A stretch of 13,372 nucleotides of DNA from Christensenellaceae bacterium (GTDB lineage: Bacteria > Bacillota > Clostridia > Christensenellales > Borkfalkiaceae). Each line of letters opens with the position of its first letter. The stretch's first letter is position 1. The notes under the pieces were generated by a model, which ran no database searches, was not told where the DNA came from, and saw only the letters and a list, made by a program, of their open reading frames with translations. Location of the stretch: NCBI GenBank assembly GCA_948482865.1, contig CAOMHR010000028.1, positions 1-13,372 of the forward strand, given 5' to 3'. Below, piece after piece: positions 6,136 to 13,086 of the stretch. A program made the translations under genes and the position numbers.

Positions 6136-7503
6136 TTACTTGCAGAAAGCAAGGCAGGCTTTATACAGAGAGTATATATCGGCTTTTGAAATAAGCTCGT
6201 AAGGAGCGTGCATAGAAAGCACGGGAACACCCACGTCAACGGTATCGATGCCGAGATTTGCAATGAACATTGCAACCGTGCCGCCGCCGCCTATATCTAT
6301 TGCGCCCAGCTCGCCCGTCTGCCAGAACACGCCGTCCTTATCGAAAATGTCGCGGATATAGCCCATATATTCAGCGTCCGCATCGTTGGACGAAGACTTG
6401 CCGCGCGCGCCTGTGTACTTTGAAACTGCCGCGCCGCAGTTAATAAACGTAGAATTGCGTTTTTCAAACGACGAAGCGTATGCAGGGTCGTAACCTGCGG
6501 TAACGTCCGCAGAAATGCACTTTGAATTGTATCTTACTTCAATGGGGTTCACGCCGAAAGAATTTGCAATGGTGTCTATAACGTCGCAGATGACTTTCGA
6601 CTGCATACCGGTTGTGCCGTTGCTTCCCACTTCTTCCTTGTCTGCGAATACGGCAACCACCGTTCTGTCGGACTTGCTGTCGAATATGGCTTTCATTTCG
6701 GGATAAGCGCAAACCTTGTCGTCGTGACCGTAAGCCGCTATAAGCGCCTTGTCAAAACCCACGTCTCGCGCCTTGCCTGCGGGGACAAAGCAGAGTTCGG
6801 AACACTGGAAATCAACTTCCGTAATGCCGTATTTTTTGTTGAGCAGAGTCAGAACGGCGGTCTTTACGCTCTCCTTGTCTTCTTCGTCGCCGACTGCGGG
6901 AAGTCCGCCGATAATTGCGTTAAGGCTTTCACCGTCAACCGCTTTGCCCATAGGTTTCGTACTTTGCTCTGCGGCAAGATGGGGTAAAAGGTCGGTTATG
7001 TAGAAAACGGGGTCTTCGTCGTCTTCGCCTACGCAGATGTCTTTTTTCACGCCGCCAGGCAACATTACAACGCCGTGCAGGGCAAGGGGAATCGAAGTCC
7101 ACTGGTATTTTTTGATACCGCCGTAGTAATGCGTTTTAAGGTAGCAAAGACCGGCTTCTTCGAATACGGGATTGGGTTTCAAATCAAGACGGGGCGAATC
7201 TACGTGCGCAACCATAATTCTTACGCCGTCCTTCGCAACATCCTTTTTACCGACTTTTATAAGGAAAATATTTTTGCCGCGGTTTACGAAATATCTCTTG
7301 TCGCCCGCTTTAAGTTTTTCGGAAAAGCTGAAAGGTTTAAAGCCGTTTTCTTCGGCAAGTTTTTTCGCCTGCTCGGAAGCGTCGCGCTCTGTTTTTGCGC
7401 CGTCCAAAAACTTTTTATACCCTTCTGAAAAAGCGTAAATTTTTTCAAGTTCGGCGCCGTCCGCCTCTTTGTATACGTTTTTACGTGTGTATTTTAAATC
7501 CAT
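6136..7503 (-). CDS. apeA: M18 family zinc aminopeptidase (aminopeptidase 1)
   Basis: A cytoplasmic dinuclear zinc exopeptidase that removes N-terminal residues from peptides; M18 enzymes (yeast Ape1, DNPEP) form large dodecamers. The 455-residue length fits the bacterial ApeA group. Visible zinc-site motifs: AHVDSPRLDLKP (99-110, His100), GHDDK (259-263, Asp261), the catalytic DKEEVGS (288-294, Glu290/Glu291), ISADVTAGYDP (330-340, Asp333) and HAPYE near the C-terminus (His432). All expected ligands are therefore present and the enzyme should be active. The start at 7503 has an AAGGAG site about 6 nt upstream. The gene is monocistronic: own promoter with an overlapping inverted repeat, and a terminator 13 nt after the stop. 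Substrate preference cannot be read from the sequence; some M18 enzymes favour acidic N-terminal residues. Confidence 0.95.
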   Translation of the reverse strand: MDLKYTRKNVYKEADGAELEKIYAFSEGYKKFLDGAKTERDASEQAKKLAEENGFKPFSFSEKLKAGDKRYFVNRGKNIFLIKVGKKDVAKDGVRIMVAHVDSPRLDLKPNPVFEEAGLCYLKTHYYGGIKKYQWTSIPLALHGVVMLPGGVKKDICVGEDDEDPVFYITDLLPHLAAEQSTKPMGKAVDGESLNAIIGGLPAVGDEEDKESVKTAVLTLLNKKYGITEVDFQCSELCFVPAGKARDVGFDKALIAAYGHDDKVCAYPEMKAIFDSKSDRTVVAVFADKEEVGSNGTTGMQSKVICDVIDTIANSFGVNPIEVRYNSKCISADVTAGYDPAYASSFEKRNSTFINCGAAVSKYTGARGKSSSNDADAEYMGYIRDIFDKDGVFWQTGELGAIDIGGGGTVAMFIANLGIDTVDVGVPVLSMHAPYELISKADIYSLYKACLAFCK

Positions 7504-7531
7504 AATTTCTCCTTTTTGACCTATATTTTAC

Positions 7532-7553
7532 TGTGCTTTAAAATTATAGCACA
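7532..7553. promoter_or_regulatory. Operator-like inverted repeat over the aminopeptidase -10 box
   Basis: TGTGCT (7532-7537), 10 nt, AGCACA (7548-7553): a perfect 6-bp-arm, 22-bp palindrome that includes the whole TATAAT of the minus-strand promoter and reaches its predicted start site. The size and place suit a dimeric helix-turn-helix repressor. No regulator gene is adjacent, so its identity is unknown. Confidence 0.4.
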
Positions 7554-7571
7554 CCTTTCTTATATTTTCAA
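7543..7571 (-). promoter_or_regulatory. Strong sigma-A promoter for the M18 aminopeptidase
   Basis: On the minus strand TTGAAA is followed after exactly 17 nt by a perfect TATAAT, preceded by TGC (extended -10). Transcription would start near 7536, about 33 nt before the ATG. Confidence 0.8.
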
Positions 7572-7620
7572 TCTAATTTAAAATTTTTTCAAGAAATATT
7601 TAAAAATTAAAGATATACAA

Positions 7621-7649
7621 TTTACTAATTATTATAAATGTTGTATAAT
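7621..7649 (+). promoter_or_regulatory. Promoter for the Gx-transporter/rnf gene group
   Basis: TTTACT (7621-7626), 17 nt, TATAAT (7644-7649). The boxes and spacing equal those of the rqcH promoter at 1894-1922. Transcription would start near 7656. It is the only clear plus-strand promoter before the rnf genes. Confidence 0.65.
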
Positions 7650-7671
7650 AGGCTAAGGCGGGTTGTAATAA

Positions 7672-8259
7672 TTGCGCCTTAAAATAATTCGGACGGCAAT
7701 TTTAAGACTTAGTATGAAAAACGGTCAATCCGCAGCCAAAAAGATAGCCACGCTGTCAATATTTACGGCGTTGAGTCTTATAGCGTTCATTATAGAAAAC
7801 CAATTCCCCCCGCTCTTTTTCCCGGGCGCCAAAATGGGGCTTGCAAACATATTTTCGTTTGCCGCGCTCATTATGTACTCTCCTTGGGAAGCGTTTGTAA
7901 TAGTTGCAATCCGCACGGGGCTGGGCGCGGTTTTTGCGGGCAACGTTTCGGCGGTGCTGTACTCGTTCACGGGCGGAGTCGTTTCAATGGCGGTATCTTC
8001 TGTTTTGATGTATACCGTATATTCGCGCATTTCGTTGATGTCGGTAAGCATTGCCGCCGCCACGGTACATAACGTCACGCAGAATATCGTATTCGTGATA
8101 CTTTCGGGTACGGCGCTGACATTTGGTTATATGCCCTATCTCATCCTGCTCGGAATACTTTCGGGCGCGGTCGTGGGCGGCGTTATAATGTTAATATTCA
8201 AAAAAGTGCCCCAAAGCGTATTCGAAAGGGCAATTTACAAAAAAACAAAAAAGGTTTAG
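7672..8259 (+). CDS. Gx transporter family membrane protein (PF07456-type, EetB-like)
   Basis: A polytopic membrane protein of the family once called heptaprenyl diphosphate synthase component I, related in fold to ECF transporter S-components. Family hallmarks: KKIATLSIFTALSLIAFIIE, then PGAKMGLANIF, then the conserved acidic-turn helix WEAFVIVAIRTGLGAVFAGN, and about five or six membrane helices. EetB of the Listeria flavin-based electron-transfer locus is of this type. The start is uncertain. A TTG at 7672 has AAGGCGGG 9 nt upstream and gives 195 residues; the ATG at 7714 lacks a ribosome site but fits the family N-terminus better (181 residues, starting MKNGQSAAKK). It is led by its own promoter, and rnfC begins 52 nt after its stop. 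Transport substrate, if any, is unknown. Confidence 0.85.
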   Translation: MRLKIIRTAILRLSMKNGQSAAKKIATLSIFTALSLIAFIIENQFPPLFFPGAKMGLANIFSFAALIMYSPWEAFVIVAIRTGLGAVFAGNVSAVLYSFTGGVVSMAVSSVLMYTVYSRISLMSVSIAAATVHNVTQNIVFVILSGTALTFGYMPYLILLGILSGAVVGGVIMLIFKKVPQSVFERAIYKKTKKV

Positions 8260-8260
8260 T

Positions 8261-8273
8261 CTGCCAAAGGCAG
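8261..8273 (+). other. Small intercistronic hairpin before rnfC
   Basis: CTGCC-AAA-GGCAG immediately after the TAG stop, followed by TTTAAAT. A 5-bp stem with a poor U-tract is too weak for a full terminator. It could lower read-through into rnfC or mark a processing site. Confidence 0.35.
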
Positions 8274-8295
8274 TTTAAATAAACGTAATAAAAAT

Positions 8296-8303
8296 AAGGA
8301 GAG
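8296..8303 (+). promoter_or_regulatory. rnfC: Ribosome binding site that fixes the GTG start of rnfC
   Basis: AAGGAGAG lies 8 nt before the GTG at 8312. No in-frame ATG exists close by, and the protein from GTG begins like other RnfC proteins. Confidence 0.85.
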
Positions 8304-8311
8304 AATTTTCA

Positions 8312-9658
8312 GTGAAAGCAGTAAAAGGAAAATACTACTTCGGCGGCATACACGTGAAAGATATGAAAGGTATCTCGAAAGACGCCGCGCTGGAAGTATT
8401 GCCCGAACCCGAGACGGTTGCGGTTTCCTGTTCACAGTCTCTCGGCAAACCCGCCGTTCCCTGTGTGGAAGCGGGACAAGCCGTAAAGCAGGGACAGATT
8501 ATAGCCAAAGCCGACGGCGCGGTTTCTTCAGACGTTTTTGCAAGCATTGCGGGAACCGTTACGGAAATTAAAGACCTGAAAGGCGACGGCGGCGCGGACG
8601 AGAAGTATATTTTCATTAAACGCGGCGAAAACGCCGAAAAGGAGTTTTTAAAACCCCTTACTTCCCCTTCCGCGGAAGAAATCAGACAGAGAATAAAGGA
8701 CGCCGGCATTGTCGGGCTGGGCGGCGCGGGATTTCCCACTGCGGTCAAAGTTTCACCCGCAACACCCGTTGACACCCTGATAGTTAACGGAGCCGAGTGC
8801 GAACCCTACTTAACCTGCGACTACCGCCTTATGCTTGAACAAGCGGACAAGATTGCGCGCGGCGCAAGATATATCGCTTCGGCTTTGGGCGCAAGCAAAA
8901 TCATCGTCGCAATAGAAGCGAACAAACCCGACTGCATTAAACTTTTCGAAGCGTATGAAGATATCCAACCCGTAATACTTACCAAAAAGTATCCTACGGG
9001 CGGCGAAAAGCAGTTGGTTTACTCGGCAACGGGCAAAAAAATAACGCTTGGCAAACTGCCCGCCGATTTCGGCGTAGTAGTTCAGAACGTAGCCACCTGT
9101 TATGCCGTGTGCGAAGCGGTTGAACTGGGCAAACCCCTTATCGAAAGAGTTGTAACCGTTTCGGGTCAGGGTATAAAGCAGCCCAAAAACCTGTGGGTAA
9201 AAATAGGAACGCCGATAAAAGACTTAGTTGAATTCTGCGGCGGCGAGATAACCGTTATCGAAAAGAACGAAGAAGGCGAAGTTGTGGAAGTTACCGTTCA
9301 ACCCAAGAAAGCGGTTTTGGGCGGACCTATGACGGGCAATGCAATTGCAAGCTACGACGTTTATACACATAAAGTAACTTCGGGCGTGCTTATTCTCACC
9401 GACGGCGAAGCTGCGGCGGCGGAACCCACCCCCTGTTTAAACTGCGGAATGTGCGCGGACGTCTGCCCCATGCATTTAATGCCGATGAACACTGCGTTCT
9501 ATTCGGCGGGCGGCGACTTTGAGTCGGCGGCGAAATACGGCAACGTGTCCTACTGCATAGAGTGCGGCGCGTGCGAATATATCTGCCCCGCGAAACGCCC
9601 CTTAATTCAGGCAATAAGAAAAACGAAGGCTGCCCTTCGTAAAATGAAGGAGAACTAA
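8312..9658 (+). CDS. rnfC: Rnf complex subunit RnfC, NADH-binding iron-sulfur flavoprotein
   Basis: RnfC is the peripheral cytoplasmic subunit where NAD+/NADH reacts, using FMN and two 4Fe-4S clusters. The 448-residue length is normal. The N-terminus has the family sequence GGIHVKDMK (11-19), then a barrel-sandwich region (about 30-105). The nucleotide-binding part shows GIVGLGGAGFPT (132-143), NGAECEPYLTCDYRLM (159-174) and YPTGGEKQL (227-235). An SLBB-type domain follows (about 275-350). The C-terminus carries two cluster motifs: Cys375, 378, 381, 385 and Cys415, 418, 421, 425. All expected ligands are present. It starts at GTG. The rnfD start lies 1 nt after its stop. Confidence 0.97.
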   Translation: MKAVKGKYYFGGIHVKDMKGISKDAALEVLPEPETVAVSCSQSLGKPAVPCVEAGQAVKQGQIIAKADGAVSSDVFASIAGTVTEIKDLKGDGGADEKYIFIKRGENAEKEFLKPLTSPSAEEIRQRIKDAGIVGLGGAGFPTAVKVSPATPVDTLIVNGAECEPYLTCDYRLMLEQADKIARGARYIASALGASKIIVAIEANKPDCIKLFEAYEDIQPVILTKKYPTGGEKQLVYSATGKKITLGKLPADFGVVVQNVATCYAVCEAVELGKPLIERVVTVSGQGIKQPKNLWVKIGTPIKDLVEFCGGEITVIEKNEEGEVVEVTVQPKKAVLGGPMTGNAIASYDVYTHKVTSGVLILTDGEAAAAEPTPCLNCGMCADVCPMHLMPMNTAFYSAGGDFESAAKYGNVSYCIECGACEYICPAKRPLIQAIRKTKAALRKMKEN

Positions 9659-9659
9659 T

Positions 9660-10811
9660 ATGGATAATTCAATAGTAATTTCCACCCCTCCTCACGTTAA
9701 ATCAAAACGCACTACCAAAAGCATTATGCTGGACGTTTTGATCGCGCTTCTGCCCTGCACCGTTGCGGGTTGCGTGTTCTTCGGCTGGCAGGCGCTTCTG
9801 ATAATACTTATGTCCGTATTTTCGTGCGTTGCGACCGAGTTTGTATACTTTTTCATAGCGAACAAAGGCTTTGCCAAAAAGTGTAAAGACGCGAAAGCAG
9901 TGTGCAGGCGCTGGGTGAAACAGTTTGACTTTACGTCGATAGTCACGGGACTTATTCTCGCTTTGATACTCCCCACCACAAATAAGTGGTACGAAGTTTT
10001 CTATGAAGTGATTATAGGCGGAATTTTTGCGATAGCCATAGTTAAAATGCTGTTCGGCGGCACCGGCAAAAACCTTGTCAACCCTGCGGCGGCGGCGCGC
10101 GTATTTATGTTCATAAGTTTCGCGATTACCACCTACACCGCGCCCAACTTCTCGGGACTGGACCTTACAACCGGCGTATTTACCGACTCAACCAACCTTT
10201 CATGGTTGCTGTCAGCCGACGGTAATCCCGTTACAAGAGTTTCCGTTTTAGACCTGTTCATTGGCACGGGCGTTGCAGGCTGCATAGGCGAAACCTGCAA
10301 AGCGGCAATTATTTTAGGCTACGTTTACCTTTGCGTGCGCAAGGTCATCAAATGGTGGCAACCTCTCCTTTTCATAGCGGTATTCGGATTTACCGCAGTA
10401 TTTATGTCCGGTTTTGCTTACGTCAAGACGGGCGGATATATTTACAACATACAACTTTTCCTGCCCCACCTGTTCTCGGGCGGCGTGCTGTTCGGCGCGG
10501 TATTTATGTTTACCGACTACTCCACTTCACCCAAAGGCGTTTACGGGCAAATCGTGTACTATATCGCGGCGGCTCTGCTTGTTGCGATACTGAGATACTT
10601 CACCAAATTCGAAGTAACTTCGTTCGTAATTCTCATTATGAACCTGTTCGTACCGCTTATTGACAAATACATCATAAGAAGACCCTTCGGCTATGTAAAA
10701 ACCAAAAAGGCGAAAAAAGCCAAAACGGTTGAAGAAAAAGTTGAAGAAGCGGCTGAAAATATGATTGTAGACACAACGGCGGAAGCAAAATCAGGCAAGG
10801 AGGGCAACTAA
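9660..10811 (+). CDS. rnfD: Rnf complex membrane subunit RnfD (non-canonical FMN site)
   Basis: RnfD is an integral membrane subunit related to NqrB that normally carries covalent FMN on a threonine. Family features: an early STPPH motif (8-12), FTSIVTGLILALILPTT (91-107), GGTGKNLVNPAAAARVF (133-149), IGETCKAAIILG (209-220), and the helix ending GGVLFGAVFMFTDYSTSPKG (274-293). About ten membrane helices are expected. The ApbE attachment motif, usually D-x-x-S/T-x-A-T then PL, is replaced by D168-LTTGVF followed by TDSTNL (175-180). So either Thr178 is a shifted attachment site or covalent FMN is lost. The C-terminus (about 346-383) is a Lys/Glu-rich cytoplasmic tail. A strong AAGGAGGG site for rnfG lies inside its 3' end. 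Confidence 0.94.
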   Translation: MDNSIVISTPPHVKSKRTTKSIMLDVLIALLPCTVAGCVFFGWQALLIILMSVFSCVATEFVYFFIANKGFAKKCKDAKAVCRRWVKQFDFTSIVTGLILALILPTTNKWYEVFYEVIIGGIFAIAIVKMLFGGTGKNLVNPAAAARVFMFISFAITTYTAPNFSGLDLTTGVFTDSTNLSWLLSADGNPVTRVSVLDLFIGTGVAGCIGETCKAAIILGYVYLCVRKVIKWWQPLLFIAVFGFTAVFMSGFAYVKTGGYIYNIQLFLPHLFSGGVLFGAVFMFTDYSTSPKGVYGQIVYYIAAALLVAILRYFTKFEVTSFVILIMNLFVPLIDKYIIRRPFGYVKTKKAKKAKTVEEKVEEAAENMIVDTTAEAKSGKEGN

Positions 10812-11828
10812 ATGACGGCTAAACAGTTTTTTAAGAGCAACGTCTTCAAATGTATAATCGCCCTTTTGTGCGTACTTCTTGTCAGCGGCGTATTCTTAAC
10901 GTTGATGAACGCGCTTATGCACGTTTCGGACGAAGAAAGACTTGACCGCGCGATTAACAAGATTTACGGAAAATCCGTAAACAAGACTGCGGTTGCGGTT
11001 GCGGACTATAACAGCAACGCAATTATAGAAGACGCTTACCACATCACCGACGACGGCAACTACCTTATTAAATCGACGGGCAAGGGCGGTTTTGACAACG
11101 GAACCATTACCTGCTGGGTCGTAGTCGAAGTTAAGGGCGGCGCAATCACCGGTATCGGCAAAGTCGTTGTTGACTCGAACAAGGGTCAGACGCAGATGGC
11201 TGAATTGAAAGACTCGTTCTTCAATAAATTTTCAACCGGTTACTACGAAGGCATTTACTACACCACCAACGACGGTTTCGTAGTTTCAAACTCTACCAAA
11301 TCTTCTGCGGCGGTATGCAACGCGGTAAACGGCGCATTGGACTTTGTGCTTGCACAGCCCGGAATCAGCGGCGGCGCGGTTGACATTTACACCGAATTCG
11401 ATTATATCGACAATATCGAAACAAAACTTTCAAGCCACGTAATAGACGAACAGACGGGCAGCGTAATTTTCACCGTAGTTTCAAAGGGTTACGGCAACCC
11501 CAGCAACTTTACCAGTGAAATTACCGTAAGCACGGCTGGCATAATTACAAATTTCGAAATTAAAGTTAACGGCTCCACCAACGACGGTTACGGCGCGACT
11601 GTTGAAAGCAACGTACAAAAGTTTGTAGGAAAAGACCTTGCGGGTATTAAAGCGCTTTTGAACGTAGGCGAAGAATACCCTGTATATCCCAACGAAAACT
11701 TCGGCGATATGGTTTCAGGCGCGACGGAATCGACCTACACCGCTTACACCGCGGCGCTGTTTGCGGTTGCAAACTACAATAAAGTTCTGACTGCCGAAAC
11801 GCCCGGAGAAGGAGAAGAAAATGAATAA
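10812..11828 (+). CDS. rnfG: Rnf complex subunit RnfG, enlarged, with apparent second FMN-binding-like domain
   Basis: RnfG is anchored by one N-terminal helix (about 12-34) with its body outside the membrane, and carries FMN covalently bound to a threonine by ApbE. The canonical site is D299-MVSGAT-305 followed by EST, so Thr305 should be flavinylated. The protein has 338 residues, whereas most RnfG proteins have about 190-210. The excess is explained by a preceding segment (about 55-185) that repeats the domain plan: beta-rich VVVEVKGGAITGIGKVVVDS (103-122), then SNSTKSSAAVCNAVNGAL (159-176), which aligns with SGATESTYTAYTAALFAV (302-319). In that first copy SGAT reads SNST and the Asp six residues before Thr is missing, so it is probably not flavinylated. 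The C-terminus is short and acidic. The start directly follows the rnfD stop; the end overlaps rnfE by 8 bp. Confidence 0.92.
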   Translation: MTAKQFFKSNVFKCIIALLCVLLVSGVFLTLMNALMHVSDEERLDRAINKIYGKSVNKTAVAVADYNSNAIIEDAYHITDDGNYLIKSTGKGGFDNGTITCWVVVEVKGGAITGIGKVVVDSNKGQTQMAELKDSFFNKFSTGYYEGIYYTTNDGFVVSNSTKSSAAVCNAVNGALDFVLAQPGISGGAVDIYTEFDYIDNIETKLSSHVIDEQTGSVIFTVVSKGYGNPSNFTSEITVSTAGIITNFEIKVNGSTNDGYGATVESNVQKFVGKDLAGIKALLNVGEEYPVYPNENFGDMVSGATESTYTAYTAALFAVANYNKVLTAETPGEGEENE

Positions 11829-12468
11829 GTTTAAAAAGATTACTTTAGACGGACTTATCTTCCAGAACCCTACGTTTATGCTTGTTCTGGGTACCTGCCC
11901 CACTCTCGGACTTATCAGCTCGGCATTCTCTTCAATGGGTATGGGACTTACCGTTCTGGTAATACTCACTCTCAGCAACGTTATAATCTCGCTGCTCAGA
12001 AAAGTAATCCCCGACGCGGTGCGCATCCCCTGCTATATCGTTATTATAGCTACTTTGGTTACATTCGCGAGAATGTTCCTTGACAAGTTCGTTCCCGAAC
12101 TGTACGAAAGTTTAGGCGGCTTCCTTGCGCTTATCGTTGTTAACTGCATAATTTTAGGCAGAGCGGAAGCGTTTGCCAACAAGCACACCGTTGTGGAATC
12201 CGCCGTGGACGGAATTGCCAACGGACTGGGATTCACCCTTGCGCTTACGGTAATGGGCATTATCTGCGAATTCCTTGGCAAAGGTTCGTTGTTCGGTTAC
12301 CAGATTATGAATTTCAGCATAGATATGCTTGCAAAGCCCGCGGGCGCATTCCTTGTATACGGTATCTGCATTGCGGTGTTCGTATACGTCATCGACTGCT
12401 TCGAAAGGGCGCGCAGAGTGAAAGTAAACAAACTTGCACGCGAAAATCTTTTAAAGGAGGCTGTGTAA
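11821..12468 (+). CDS. rnfE: Rnf complex membrane subunit RnfE
   Basis: RnfE and RnfA are paralogous six-helix proteins that pair in inverted orientation. Together they hold a [2Fe-2S] cluster inside the membrane, as shown for NqrD/NqrE and Rnf structures. The cysteines expected to bind it are present: Cys26 in LGTCPTLG (23-30) and Cys109 in VVNCIILGRAEAFA (106-119). Other hallmarks are the opening FQNPTFMLVLG, then SNVIISLLRKVIPD (52-65) and VRIPCYIVIIATLVT (67-81). The 215-residue length is normal. It overlaps the rnfG end by 8 bp and is served by GGAG-rich sequence within rnfG. An AAAGGAGG site for rnfA lies at 12453-12460, inside the end of this gene. Confidence 0.97.
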   Translation: MNKFKKITLDGLIFQNPTFMLVLGTCPTLGLISSAFSSMGMGLTVLVILTLSNVIISLLRKVIPDAVRIPCYIVIIATLVTFARMFLDKFVPELYESLGGFLALIVVNCIILGRAEAFANKHTVVESAVDGIANGLGFTLALTVMGIICEFLGKGSLFGYQIMNFSIDMLAKPAGAFLVYGICIAVFVYVIDCFERARRVKVNKLARENLLKEAV

Positions 12469-12471
12469 ATT

Positions 12472-13074
12472 ATGGGAACATTTATCGCTATCGTTCTTTC
12501 AGCCGTTCTTACAAACAACTTTATCACGGCTAAAACTTACGGCATCTGTCCCTTTTTAGGAGTTTCAAAAAAGACTTCCAGCGCGGCAGGTATGGGCATT
12601 GCGGTTACCGTGGTTATGGTGCTTGCAACCCTTGTCACTTATCCAATCTATACCTATGTAATGGTACCGCTGAAAATAGAGTTTTTAGAGATTATATTCT
12701 TCATCTTTATCATAGCTTCGCTTGTGCAGATGCTTGAAAAAATTATCCAGAAAGTCTCTCCTTCGCTTTACGGCGCAATGGGCATTTATCTTCCCCTTAT
12801 AACCACCAACTGCGCGGTTTTGGGCGTGACGGAAATGGTTATCGGCGATATGTCGGCTATTCTCGGCGGAGCGTCAATGAATATAGGCTGGGCGGTACTG
12901 TATGCGCTGTTTGCAGGTCTCGGCTTTACCCTTGTTATGATTATAATGAGCGGTATGCGCGAAAAACTTAACTATTACAAAACGCCCAAGGCGCTTGCGG
13001 GTTTCCCCATTGCAATGGTTACGGCTTGCTTTATCTGTATGGCGTTCACGGTATTCAGCTATATCAGCTTATAA
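12472..13074 (+). CDS. rnfA: Rnf complex membrane subunit RnfA
   Basis: The partner of RnfE in the membrane core. The family signature TNNFITAKTYGICPFLGVSKK (14-34) contains Cys26; ITTNCAVLGV (110-119) contains Cys114. Both match the positions that bind the intramembrane [2Fe-2S] cluster with RnfE. Six membrane helices are predicted and the 200-residue length is usual. It begins 3 nt after the rnfE stop; AAAGGAGG lies 11 nt upstream of the ATG. The rnfB gene follows after 12 nt. Confidence 0.97.
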   Translation: MGTFIAIVLSAVLTNNFITAKTYGICPFLGVSKKTSSAAGMGIAVTVVMVLATLVTYPIYTYVMVPLKIEFLEIIFFIFIIASLVQMLEKIIQKVSPSLYGAMGIYLPLITTNCAVLGVTEMVIGDMSAILGGASMNIGWAVLYALFAGLGFTLVMIIMSGMREKLNYYKTPKALAGFPIAMVTACFICMAFTVFSYISL

Positions 13075-13086
13075 GGGAGGGAAATT

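Noticed and set aside
5905..6189. Plus-strand open frame crossing the end of the propeller-like gene
   Set aside because: It passes straight through the strong bidirectional terminator at 6094-6123 and overlaps two well-supported genes in other frames.
6724..7438. Several plus-strand open frames opposite the M18 aminopeptidase
   Set aside because: All are antisense shadows of a gene with every zinc-site motif intact; none has a ribosome site or family resemblance.
8335..8775. Minus-strand open frame of 146 codons opposite rnfC
   Set aside because: Low-complexity Pro/Ser/Ala translation typical of the reverse strand of a GC-biased gene.
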